Assembly (NCBI GenBank): GCA_030374735.1
Contig: JASCIV010000404.1
Span: forward strand, 1-21,057
DNA from: Gracilaria caudata
Lineage: Eukaryota > Rhodophyta > Florideophyceae > Gracilariales > Gracilariaceae
Direction of reading: 5' to 3'
Length of the DNA: 21,057 nucleotides
Position 1 is the first letter of the stretch, and each line of letters begins with the position of its first letter. Below the pieces are notes generated by a model. It saw only the letters and a program-made list of their open reading frames with translations. It was not told the DNA's origin and did no database searches. Of the stretch, positions 8,549 to 16,242 are shown piece after piece. The position numbers and the translations under genes are program-made.

Positions 8549-8968
8549 TGTTCTCTGGACAAAGATCCGCTCTCCCAAAAACGCGCAAATAATTCAACGA
8601 AAGTAAAACTTTTCTGACTCTTCGAAATCCAATGACGACCGCTCTCGGGATGTGGCAAAAATTAGCAACACGTGGGCCAAAACCTGAAAATGTGGACAGC
8701 TGTTACAAAAGTCGTCGTGGTGAAAGCACAACGATATGAAGAAAACTTACACAACACTGCAACCACGTGCTCCACAGCGCGAGCTGTGAATGAGCGCACG
8801 TGATTGGTCTACATCAATGTTCCAAAAACTGTCGTTCGCGCGGTCAATTTTCATAGCTTCCGTCCGTTCCCACGCTGCAGTGGTGCCTCGGTGGGGGCGT
8901 AGATAAACGCAAATACACGCGCTACAAGCTGCCGCCGGCGGTCCTTTCCGCACACAATCGCATTCACG
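8549..8968. promoter_or_regulatory. Region upstream of the GNL1-type gene
   Basis: This 420-base gap precedes the GTPase start codon. It contains CACGTG directly followed by ATTGG (8798-8807), a combined E-box/G-box core and inverted CCAAT box about 165 bases before the ATG. If the weak minus-strand gene at 8548 is real, this is a divergent promoter. Confidence 0.4.
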
Positions 8969-10765
8969 ATGGGCAAGAAACCTTTCTCGGCTAAACAGAA
9001 GCGCGAGCAGCTCAAGCAGAAGCGCTTGGCTGCTACTTCGAAGCGTCATTCCCCTCTTCCTCACACCTCCAAACCTTCTTTGTCGGCTAACGCAACCGCC
9101 TTGCCAGCCCTCCACTCTCCGTCCTCCGCCGCGAACGTCACCCCGCGCCGTGCTCGCGGGCGTGCTCCCCGCCAAAACCCTCAGCGTTACCGGCTTCATC
9201 TTACCGACAATCCCTCCCAGAACCGCGCTCATGACCGTCACCTTGCATTCCTCCCCCTGGAACCGAATAAGCTGCCAGAAACGTCTGTTCCCGAGGTGAG
9301 GCCGAACGACTTTCTCATGCCGAGAAGACCCGCATGGAGATACGAAGATAGTGTAGAGCAGCTGGACATTCGCGAAAGGAAGGCTTTGCAAACATGGATA
9401 CAATCTGTTGAAACAGATTCTTACTTTGAACGAAACTTGGAGACTTGGCGTCAGCTGTGGCGAGTCATTGAACGCTCGGATGTTCTGGTGCTTGTGGCAG
9501 ACGTTCGCTATCCAGCTCTACATTTCGTACCCGACTTGTACACGCACTGTCAGGAACTGGGTAAAGGCATGGTGCTAGCGCTAAACAAGTGTGACCTTGT
9601 ATCAAACAGTCTTTTGCAAGCATGGCGCTCATACTTTGAACGACTCTATCCGGAATTGGCTATTGCAATGTTCAGTTCATACCCGGATGCAAAACTGCGT
9701 CCGGAAGATGCGAATTCGGAGTTGTTGAGCAAGCGCGAGCGAAGAATGGCTCGCTCCAAGCTGGCCGCTTGGGGAGCTGACCAGTTGCTTGCCGCTATCA
9801 AGTCTCTTCCTTTGGATGCCAAGAGAAGAGCTTACTTGGATGAATGGCGAGGTCAGCTAGAATCAGATGACGAAGGTGCGACGGTGCTGAACAGACACAA
9901 ACAGAGAGTCGTCTCGAGACATGCGAATCACGATAGCGACAGCTCGGACTGTGAGGTGTACACGACTAAGAGACAAGACGTGGGCTACAGAGTAGAGGAG
10001 TCTGGCGAAGACGGCACACGTGCTGATATGATAACAATTGGATTCGTTGGTCATCCCAATGCAGGCAAGTCTAGTTTAATCAATGGCATTTTTCAGAAGA
10101 AAGTTGTGAGCACAAGTCGAACTCCTGGACATACAAAGCACTTGCAAACTATTTTCCTTTCAGAGAGTGTGCGACTATGCGACTGCCCCGGACTGGTATT
10201 TCCTGGACGGGCTCCACGAGAGCTGCAGATTCTGTCGGGAATGTATCCCATTAGTCAGGTTCGTGAACCGTATGCGGCTGTAAAGTATCTGGCGGAACGA
10301 GTGCCGTTGGTGGAGATATTGGGCCTGGACGTTGTGGTTGACAGACTGGAGGAATATGTACAGGAGGAAGGTTATATTAGTGAAGGTTGGACGGGATGGA
10401 AGATCTGTGAAGCGTGGGCGTTAAAGAGAGGGTTCCGCACTGCGAAAGCGGCGCGATTGGACGTCTTCAGAGCGGCGAACAGCATTCTGCGATTGGCGCT
10501 GGATGGCCGGATTGTGCTCGCTACGGTTCCCGTGGGGTATGTGGCCGATGCAGAGGAGGTTGATGGTGACGACATGCTTTCAAACAAGACGGGATGTACC
10601 GTTGTCGAGGGGAACGGTAAAAGTGAAAGTGCGAATGTGACCGATAGTGATAGCGATAGCAATAGCAATAGCGATAGTGATAGTGACAGCGACCAAGAGA
10701 TTGGCACTGACATCTCTGGCACCGGGGCTGGGAGAAACGTTTTCTTGCTTCTAGACAGTGAATAA
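8969..10765 (+). CDS. GNL1: GNL1-family circularly permuted GTPase
   Basis: Member of the YlqF/YawG (MMR1-HSR1) GTPases, in which the G motifs are circularly permuted. The family acts mainly in nucleolar or cytoplasmic ribosome maturation. The 598-residue protein shows the permuted order: NKCD (G4) at 206-209, SSY (G5-like) near 236, GHPNAGKSS (G1) at 361-369, TPGHT (G2) at 385-389 and DCPG (G3) at 405-408. Several features fit GNL1 rather than LSG1 or GNL2/3: the start KKPFSAKQKREQLKQKR, the YFERNLETWRQLWRV block (152-166) and a C terminus with GRNVFLLLDSE. An acidic Ser/Asp tract (about 559-576), encoded by hexanucleotide repeats, precedes the C-terminal end. The human protein has a comparable acidic tail. 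The ATG at 8969 has A at -3 and G at +4. No intron is needed. Confidence 0.95.
   Translation: MGKKPFSAKQKREQLKQKRLAATSKRHSPLPHTSKPSLSANATALPALHSPSSAANVTPRRARGRAPRQNPQRYRLHLTDNPSQNRAHDRHLAFLPLEPNKLPETSVPEVRPNDFLMPRRPAWRYEDSVEQLDIRERKALQTWIQSVETDSYFERNLETWRQLWRVIERSDVLVLVADVRYPALHFVPDLYTHCQELGKGMVLALNKCDLVSNSLLQAWRSYFERLYPELAIAMFSSYPDAKLRPEDANSELLSKRERRMARSKLAAWGADQLLAAIKSLPLDAKRRAYLDEWRGQLESDDEGATVLNRHKQRVVSRHANHDSDSSDCEVYTTKRQDVGYRVEESGEDGTRADMITIGFVGHPNAGKSSLINGIFQKKVVSTSRTPGHTKHLQTIFLSESVRLCDCPGLVFPGRAPRELQILSGMYPISQVREPYAAVKYLAERVPLVEILGLDVVVDRLEEYVQEEGYISEGWTGWKICEAWALKRGFRTAKAARLDVFRAANSILRLALDGRIVLATVPVGYVADAEEVDGDDMLSNKTGCTVVEGNGKSESANVTDSDSDSNSNSDSDSDSDQEIGTDISGTGAGRNVFLLLDSE
10643..10690 (+). 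repeat. GATAGY hexanucleotide repeat inside the GTPase gene
   Basis: Eight imperfect copies of GATAGY/AATAGC lie in frame and encode alternating Asp/Ser and Asn/Ser residues near the C terminus. Repeat length could vary between strains. Confidence 0.9.
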
Positions 10766-11758
10766 GGTAAGAAACAGAAACGGCACAGCACAGCTTCGTG
10801 TGCAGACACATACTCTTGTAGGTCAAAGCTGAAAAGAACTTGCGGAGCTTTTTATTCATTTCTGTTTTCCAAGAGAAAAAGATTATGGTTTGCCACCGCA
10901 GAAACCGCGAGTAATCCTCACCGCCACTCAAACTCGTGTTCCTACAGCCAGCCACTGCGCGGAATCAAGGTGCTCCAGTCATGGCCTCCCCCGGTGCTCC
11001 CAACCTTGCACGAGCGTCAAGCGTCGCCTCCGCGAGGCAAGTCGCAAGTACAGAGGCTTCCGTAGGGCAAGTCTTCTACGTGCGCAAGCGAGGGCTTTCG
11101 ATCCAGCCGTGGCATCCACACAACCACGCCTCCGCTCGGATGACAGCGGGACGCGACGCCCGCCGGCAGACGTCCGTCCACCGAGCGCGCTATTTAATGC
11201 TGACGGCTGCCTCGCGCCGCGCAGGGGTGCAGGGTTCGAGACTGTGCCGCAGCGCCTGTCGTCTTGGTTTTTCTTGCGGTTGGATTTTTTATCGGCTTAC
11301 AGCACACGGATGATAACGGTCGTGCACAGCAACGCATAAAAGCAAGCGCGCCGCTTCCACGTGTCCACAGCGCGACGCAACGCGTGTGCGTAAACTACGC
11401 GCACTCGACGTGCCTGTTGCGCTCCATTGGTTGCGTTGACTTGTTGCTTCGGCACAGTGCGCTTTCTTTGCCCTGCCACACGAAGGGTTGTTCGCACTCG
11501 CCGCACACCCTTCCCCCAACTTCACGCCCGCTGCATTTCGTCATCTTTCCCGTTCCAGCTTGGCCGTTCTTCCGCAACTTGCTTCTAGAACCTTTTCGCG
11601 TCCGCTTCATTTCTTACGCTTCTTTGTCCCAGTTTCTCACCTCCGCTCCGTCTTAACACTCCTCGTTTCGTTTCGCTCCAACACTTTTTGCTCCCCATCT
11701 TTGAGTTCGCTTCGGACGCCTCTCGACTTCACTACCCTCTCGCTCCGGCGATGTTCTC
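10766..11758. other. Intergenic region and pyrimidine-rich leader of the second F-box gene
   Basis: The first 600 bases show no supported gene; the open frames are Arg/Ser/Ala-rich and without domains. An ATTGG (inverted CCAAT) lies at 11426-11430. From about 11505 to 11750 the plus strand is dominated by C and T with few A, and no ATG occurs between about 11310 and 11750. That fits a promoter plus 5' leader for the F-box gene. Confidence 0.5.
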
Positions 11759-11762
11759 ATGA
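11751..11762 (+). promoter_or_regulatory. Three-codon upstream ORF overlapping the F-box start (ATGA)
   Basis: ATG TTC TCA TGA encodes Met-Phe-Ser-stop. Its TGA overlaps the main ATG (11759-11761) by two bases. It is the first ATG in over 400 bases of plus strand. Such a layout would favour termination followed by re-initiation at the main start, if transcription starts upstream of 11751. Confidence 0.5.
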
Positions 11763-12865
11763 CGCTTCGTCGCCAAACACCGACAGAGCATCAACAACCC
11801 CCATCTACCTCTCTTCCTCCACCGAACCCACGAAAGCGACCCGCCTCAATGTTGTCCCCGAAGCCGCAACCAGGCGAGCTTGAAATGCTCATTCTTCCAG
11901 AACCCGCCGTCTACGGCGTGGAGCTCTCTGCTCCCCCCTCTCCCAGTTGTAAGCGACTGCGCGGCGCCGAAAGTGACGCCAGTTCCTCCGTGAAGGATAT
12001 GGATGAACCAGACCAGTTTCCCCCCGATTCCGTTCCTGCTCTCGTACAACAACTGCACAACTTACTAAGCTACATCGCTGCCAAGCCGGCGCTCCATCAC
12101 GCTTCCGCTAGTTTCTTGCGCGATTCACTTCGTACTTTGTTGTTACAGAATGAAAAGGCGGCCGTTGATTCGCTCAACGCCGCCGCCAAAACCCACCGAA
12201 ACGCGGTCGCAGCAGGTAGTGCTGCGCCTCAACAGCTGTTTGGAACGTTGCCAGATGAAATCACCAAGCATATTTTCAGCTTCCTGGATGGTGAGAATCT
12301 TGCCAGATGTCGTGAGGTATGTACCAAATGGAATGCTTTTGCGAGCTGTGAAAGACAATGGAAGTCGCTTGTGACGAGACAATGGCGTTCTTTACAGACT
12401 GATGTTCACGCGTGGAAGCTGATAGATAGCAGTGTTGATCCACATGCACCCAATCGGTGGAGAATGATTTACCCGAAAGCGTCGCGCATTCCAAAGTGGC
12501 GATGTAGGCTTCAGAAGACTGGGCGCTTCATGTGCAACCTAGTGGCGCATCAAATTGGCGGTGCGACTATTGGAGATTGTGGGCTCCCTGAAGTTTTGGT
12601 TGTTGAGAGACGATTCAACTTGCAGCATTTGCAGGCGTTTGTGATGGCGGATGCTACGGTGCTTTATTTCGAACCGGAATCCGACCAGGATCGCGCTGGG
12701 TATGAGGACTTTATTGAGTACCTTATCAAACGAACGCGCGCTGGATTGGCGCTCGACGACCAACAACGGTTTATTTTCATCCCGCCTTGTGAATATACTC
12801 GTAGTCATGTGAATTATGAGGGCCGGAGTCTATTGGGCGTGGTACAGAATGCTTATCCTCCATAA
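11759..12865 (+). CDS. F-box protein with C-terminal SPOC-like domain (368 aa)
   Basis: Predicted SCF ubiquitin-ligase adaptor and paralogue of the gene at 1354-2004. Residues 1-160 are low-complexity: Pro/Ser-rich, then an Ala-rich helical stretch with a possible nuclear signal (PRKRP at 24-28). The F-box follows at about 162-207 (LPDEITKHIFSFLDGENLARCREVCTKWN). The SPOC-like domain at about 245-365 has W-x-CRLQKTGRF, LPEVLVVERRF, VLYFEPESDQD, YEDFIEYLIKRTRAGLAL and FIFIPPC. It matches the FPA-type order of LPE-x-L, FxP-x3-D, Y-x-x-F-x-x-YL, RA and IPP. The first half is likely nuclear, and the domain pair suggests phosphorylation-dependent substrate capture. The ATG at 11759 has C at -3 and overlaps a minimal upstream ORF; Met31 is an alternative start. 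Confidence 0.87.
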   Translation: MTLRRQTPTEHQQPPSTSLPPPNPRKRPASMLSPKPQPGELEMLILPEPAVYGVELSAPPSPSCKRLRGAESDASSSVKDMDEPDQFPPDSVPALVQQLHNLLSYIAAKPALHHASASFLRDSLRTLLLQNEKAAVDSLNAAAKTHRNAVAAGSAAPQQLFGTLPDEITKHIFSFLDGENLARCREVCTKWNAFASCERQWKSLVTRQWRSLQTDVHAWKLIDSSVDPHAPNRWRMIYPKASRIPKWRCRLQKTGRFMCNLVAHQIGGATIGDCGLPEVLVVERRFNLQHLQAFVMADATVLYFEPESDQDRAGYEDFIEYLIKRTRAGLALDDQQRFIFIPPCEYTRSHVNYEGRSLLGVVQNAYPP

Positions 12866-13046
12866 TGATGGTTGTGGGTGTGCTGTCTGGGTGGATAGTT
12901 TGTGTTTGTGTGGGTTTCTTTCATATCTTTTCTTACTGTGAATGGAAACTAGATTGAGATAGGACTACGGTTGTGGTTATATTTTTTCTTCTTACAAACT
13001 GTTGATCGCACGCGTTTCATCTTGCCGATGTGCATGGATGCGTTAC

Positions 13047-13052
13047 AATAAA
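13047..13052 (+). terminator. Possible poly(A) signal AATAAA
   Basis: Canonical hexamer about 180 bases after the F-box/SPOC stop codon. Whether this organism uses it is unknown; most other genes here lack one nearby. Confidence 0.3.
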
Positions 13053-13442
13053 GAATGTATCGCGAAGGGGCGTGCGATCGAAATTTTGTTCCTACTTCCA
13101 CGAGGACGGAATGATTCCCACGCGCTGTTGATGTTGCGTTACTGGCAAACAAAGGCAGTAGTAAGGCGACAAGCGTCGACGGGCAACATACGAGACGCGT
13201 CTCGAGAGCGTTGCGCGTTCCGCAACCGCACTGACTTTTCGCTTTGCGCGGGGGGGGGGTTCGGGCGGAAGGCACTGTAGCGTACAAGGCGAACGCTGTG
13301 GCCTGCTTCAAGCGGAGTCGCTGTCGTTTGGGGGAGATGCCCATCAACAAGATCGACTGCTCCGCAAAACATGGCATGGTTGTTGCGCCTGTTCTACTCT
13401 TGTAGTAATCTTATTGGCGGCTGTGATGCATAGATATTTGCG

Positions 13443-13457
13443 ACGTGCGTGACGTGA
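13443..13457 (+). promoter_or_regulatory. Paired ACGT cores upstream of bZIP1
   Basis: GACGTG and TGACGTGA place two ACGT cores 9 bases apart. ACGT is the classical core bound by plant and algal bZIP dimers, so autoregulation is possible. The window's bZIPs have an altered basic region and may not bind it. Confidence 0.25.
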
Positions 13458-13838
13458 GGACGCTAGGACGCATTGTCATACACAGGTCATACAGTCGACT
13501 TGAGTGGCACATGCTTACACTCGCTGGCTTGCTGTACAGCGATGGGGTTGGCACGTAACCTGTGCTGAACGACTTGTACAATTGCGCCACTCAGCGTCGC
13601 GCTGCGTGGCATTCCAAGTCAGAAGTTGGAACTGGCAGTTGGAAGCTCCAAGCTGCGCGTCGTGGTTGGTTGCGTCCTTCATCGTGCGCAAACGCGCCCC
13701 AAGCTGACCTTCCAGAGGAGGGACACTCCTGCTACAAGGGTAGATGCAAAAGATATCATACACCTCTCCACCTCGGCACTGAAGTTTCGCTTGAATCTGC
13801 GCTTGCGTTTTCGTTCAACCGCGTGTGCGCCTGAAGCC

Positions 13839-13934
13839 ATGCTGAGGTACGACGTCCGCGTGCTGAACACGCTATTTGCTTCGGTCTTCGTCGTCGACGA
13901 CGGCAGCTTGCTGCGCCATGATAAGCCAGGTTGA
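13839..13934 (+). promoter_or_regulatory. Upstream ORF overlapping the bZIP1 start
   Basis: An ATG at 13839 opens a 31-codon frame that ends at 13934, past the main ATG at 13918 and in another frame. If included in the mRNA it would repress translation of bZIP1, unless transcription starts downstream of it. Confidence 0.35.
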
Positions 13935-15588
13935 AGAGTGCGTTTCACGTGCGTTCGCGCTGTTGCAGCAGGAGTGGGCCGTGGACTTTCTGTTCAATGA
14001 GAATGACCCTCTGTTTCATATTGCTCTGCATACGTCTGACAAAGTGTATGGCTCGTTTTCAGTCGTCACTGATCCCACGTTGCCAGTTATCTCGGAACAT
14101 GACTTGAATGAGAGCGGAAGTATGTTGTTCGTGTCCGCGTTTAATCGCGGTTTGTACACAACCGGCTTTGAGATTTGTCACAGAAAGAAGAGCGTTCAAG
14201 CGGTTACGCTCGACAATCGATACGTGGCAAAGACTATTCGCGATGACCAGAATGGGGAGCTGTTTTCAGTTGCCTCTCATACCCACCTGGGAGTGACTGA
14301 GATTGCGTTCTGTCATCCACAAACTCCTGGATATCGTCAACAAGGCGTGTTGATGTTCCGCACCGACTTGTTTGACAACATCATCAACAAGCTGCGAAAT
14401 AGCAATCAAATTGATCACAAAGCGCTGAAGCACGCGTTGGTGTACAGTTTTCTGGCTTCCGAATGGCGCCAATGTCCCAACTGTGAAAGTTATAATTCGC
14501 AGATGTGCGGGTGTGCTGTTCAGTCTCGCCTGAAATTGAGTCCACAGGACTTCAATCATGACCGCGATAGCCTTGAGTTACACGCTGGCGCTTACAATGG
14601 ATTGGTTAACATTTCTATATTCGCCATGCCTGGAGCGCCTCCACTCATACAACGAACCGTTAGGTCATCTTCTTTCATTGGCATGCTTGACGATGAGGCG
14701 GAGAGGCATTCCATGTGCACGTGGGCAGTGTCTACGTTGACAGACAAATATGGCGTCGACCGTTTTCCAACCAATGTTTTGCTTGTTGACGATGGGCAAG
14801 CTGTGCTTGATGGAGATCGACAGCTTGCGGAGGGCACTTCAAACACCGATATGTGCCTAAACCTTGAGGATCCGTTCTTGTTGTTGGGGGATTCTGCGGC
14901 AGGTGGTGTTGCCGGCGAGAGTGAGGTCGGAATGGCAGAACTGCAGGACTTGATGATCGTTTGTCAGCGAGTTGGTAGTGAGACAGAAGGTGCCATTGCT
15001 GGCGGACATGCTTCAATTGATATTACTACTACTCCGCTGTTGTTGGAAAATAGCAGTGGTTATGGTGCAAATGATGTGTTATCGTGCATGACGACCGGCT
15101 CACCAGAGAGTGAGCAGGCGGCAGTGACAGAAGAGTCACGGACAGTGGTAGATTGTGGAACAGGTGCGGTCACTGCACAGTTGGCTGTGTACAACTTCAT
15201 CAACTCGGCGAGCACGACGATGAGTGACAAAAGCGTGATACACGACGTGCAAACGGTAAGCAATACAAAACGGACACCTCAAACAGCTTCAAATGCGTCG
15301 ACTGAACAAATAGCGCGAAGGGCAGTGCCAATTGCACCGGCTAGCAATGCGACGGTTGAGAATCGCAGCGCTACGTTGGACGCGAATCAGCTGCGATTGG
15401 AACGGCGCAAGGCGAGGAATCGCGCGAGTGCGCAGCGCAGTAACCTCAAGAAGAAGATGGCGCTGCAAAATATGAAACAGGAGCTTGCTGAGCTGTGCGA
15501 GCGGCAGAGTCGCTTGCGAGTTGAAGAACGGAACCTACGAGAGGAGAATCTGCGACTGAGGGCGGAGATGCGCACTGCTGAGAGATGA
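13918..15588 (+). CDS. bZIP transcription factor 1 of a tandem triplet (556 aa)
   Basis: Predicted nuclear DNA-binding protein. Residues about 5-280 form a domain I do not recognise, shared with the next two genes. It includes ESGSMLFVSA (65-74), AKTIRDDQNGELFSVA (104-119), TPGY (136-139) and WRQCPNC with C186, C189, C197 and C199. A Ser/Thr/acidic middle follows, including NLEDPFLLLGDS, a possible activation segment. The bZIP region is at the extreme C terminus (about 490-550): basic part RKARNRASAQRSNLKKK, then zipper positions Met, Leu, Leu, Leu, Leu at heptad spacing. Asn509 occupies the position that is almost always Arg or Lys (N-x7-R/K-x9-L). The frame opens from a TTG at 13876; the ATG at 13918 lies just before the conserved domain and is preferred. 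It is closer to the second copy than to the third. Confidence 0.88.
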   Translation: MISQVEECVSRAFALLQQEWAVDFLFNENDPLFHIALHTSDKVYGSFSVVTDPTLPVISEHDLNESGSMLFVSAFNRGLYTTGFEICHRKKSVQAVTLDNRYVAKTIRDDQNGELFSVASHTHLGVTEIAFCHPQTPGYRQQGVLMFRTDLFDNIINKLRNSNQIDHKALKHALVYSFLASEWRQCPNCESYNSQMCGCAVQSRLKLSPQDFNHDRDSLELHAGAYNGLVNISIFAMPGAPPLIQRTVRSSSFIGMLDDEAERHSMCTWAVSTLTDKYGVDRFPTNVLLVDDGQAVLDGDRQLAEGTSNTDMCLNLEDPFLLLGDSAAGGVAGESEVGMAELQDLMIVCQRVGSETEGAIAGGHASIDITTTPLLLENSSGYGANDVLSCMTTGSPESEQAAVTEESRTVVDCGTGAVTAQLAVYNFINSASTTMSDKSVIHDVQTVSNTKRTPQTASNASTEQIARRAVPIAPASNATVENRSATLDANQLRLERRKARNRASAQRSNLKKKMALQNMKQELAELCERQSRLRVEERNLREENLRLRAEMRTAER

Positions 15589-16242
15589 TTCTTCACAACG
15601 CGGTTGACGTGGGGGATATTGTTTCCTGAGGTGTGAATGAGCGTATCCGAGGGCGCGAGATGGACGGAGATGAGGCAGAGATTGCATGGCGCACGCGCGC
15701 CGGAGTGGGTGCACTGCGCGCGGAATGCACGCGCAAAAACGCGCGTTCGCTCTCAGCCGTTCGAAAAGACAGCAGCGCTGTCGGAAGGTGGCGCAACGTC
15801 TTTCCGTACGGTACGGAAATACCGAACGCGCTTCCGCTTGTGCGTGTAAATCGACGCTGCTGCAATCATGGCAGCACGTGGCTGGCCCGCGCTGGTGCCC
15901 CACTCGCTGCTTTCGTTGCTGGCGACGTGCGGCGCGCTGAGTGGTGCGCTGCGCGCGCCAGCTTGGCGGTGTTGACCAATCGCGGCGCCGTGTGCTCCCG
16001 CGGACAGACCGGACGCGCTGATTGGGCGTATCTTGCGCGGCGATGCGTCGTGGCGATGGCACGCGCGCCATGATCGTGCGGAAGGCGCGCCGTGATGTGT
16101 GCCAAATTGGCCGCCCGCCAGCGGTGTGCAGTTGAGCTGATCGGTGATAAATGTTTCTCTTGCCGGTTGGTGCGGAGCCGCGGGCTGCTTCTTCCGGCCA
16201 ATTTCGTTCTGTACATTGCGAGCTTTGCGGCACTTGTAAGCG
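15589..16242. promoter_or_regulatory. Intergenic region between bZIP1 and bZIP2
   Basis: GC-rich spacer of 654 bases. It contains a CCAAT box (15976-15980), an ATTGG (16021-16025) and the block 16053-16096, which is shared with the bZIP3 upstream region. Open frames on both strands are Arg/Ala/Ser-rich shadows. Confidence 0.5.
16053..16096 (+). promoter_or_regulatory. Promoter block shared with bZIP3 (copy 1)
   Basis: It begins GCGATGGCAC, then GCGCGCCA, later GGAAG and CGCGCCGTGAT. All four words recur in the same order at 18215-18258 upstream of bZIP3. It lies about 150 bases before the bZIP2 start. It is probably a duplicated regulatory element. Confidence 0.4.

Larger units (their letters stand above)
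12866..13917. other. Intergenic region between the F-box and first bZIP genes
   Basis: This roughly 1.05 kb stretch has no supported gene. A possible poly(A) signal AATAAA for the F-box transcript lies at 13047-13052. A run of about ten G sits near 13250. Two ACGT cores, 13443-13446 and 13452-13455 (the second in TGACGTGA), lie about 470 bases before the bZIP start. An upstream ORF occupies 13839-13934. The minus-strand frame at 12949-13377 is Arg/Ser/Lys-rich with no domain. Confidence 0.5.

Noticed and set aside
8969..10765. LSG1 or GNL2/GNL3 as the identity of the GTPase
   Set aside because: They share the permuted G motifs, but the N-terminal KKPFS-x-KQK start, the NLETWRQLWRV block and the GRN-x-LL C-terminal end fit GNL1 better.
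11220..11250. GGTTCGAGAC resembling a tRNA T-loop
   Set aside because: The flanking bases do not form a T stem and no acceptor or anticodon arm can be drawn around it.
12949..13377. Minus-strand 142-codon frame between the F-box and bZIP1 genes
   Set aside because: It starts with ATG but is Arg/Ser/Lys-rich with no recognisable motif and crosses a simple G run; probably chance.
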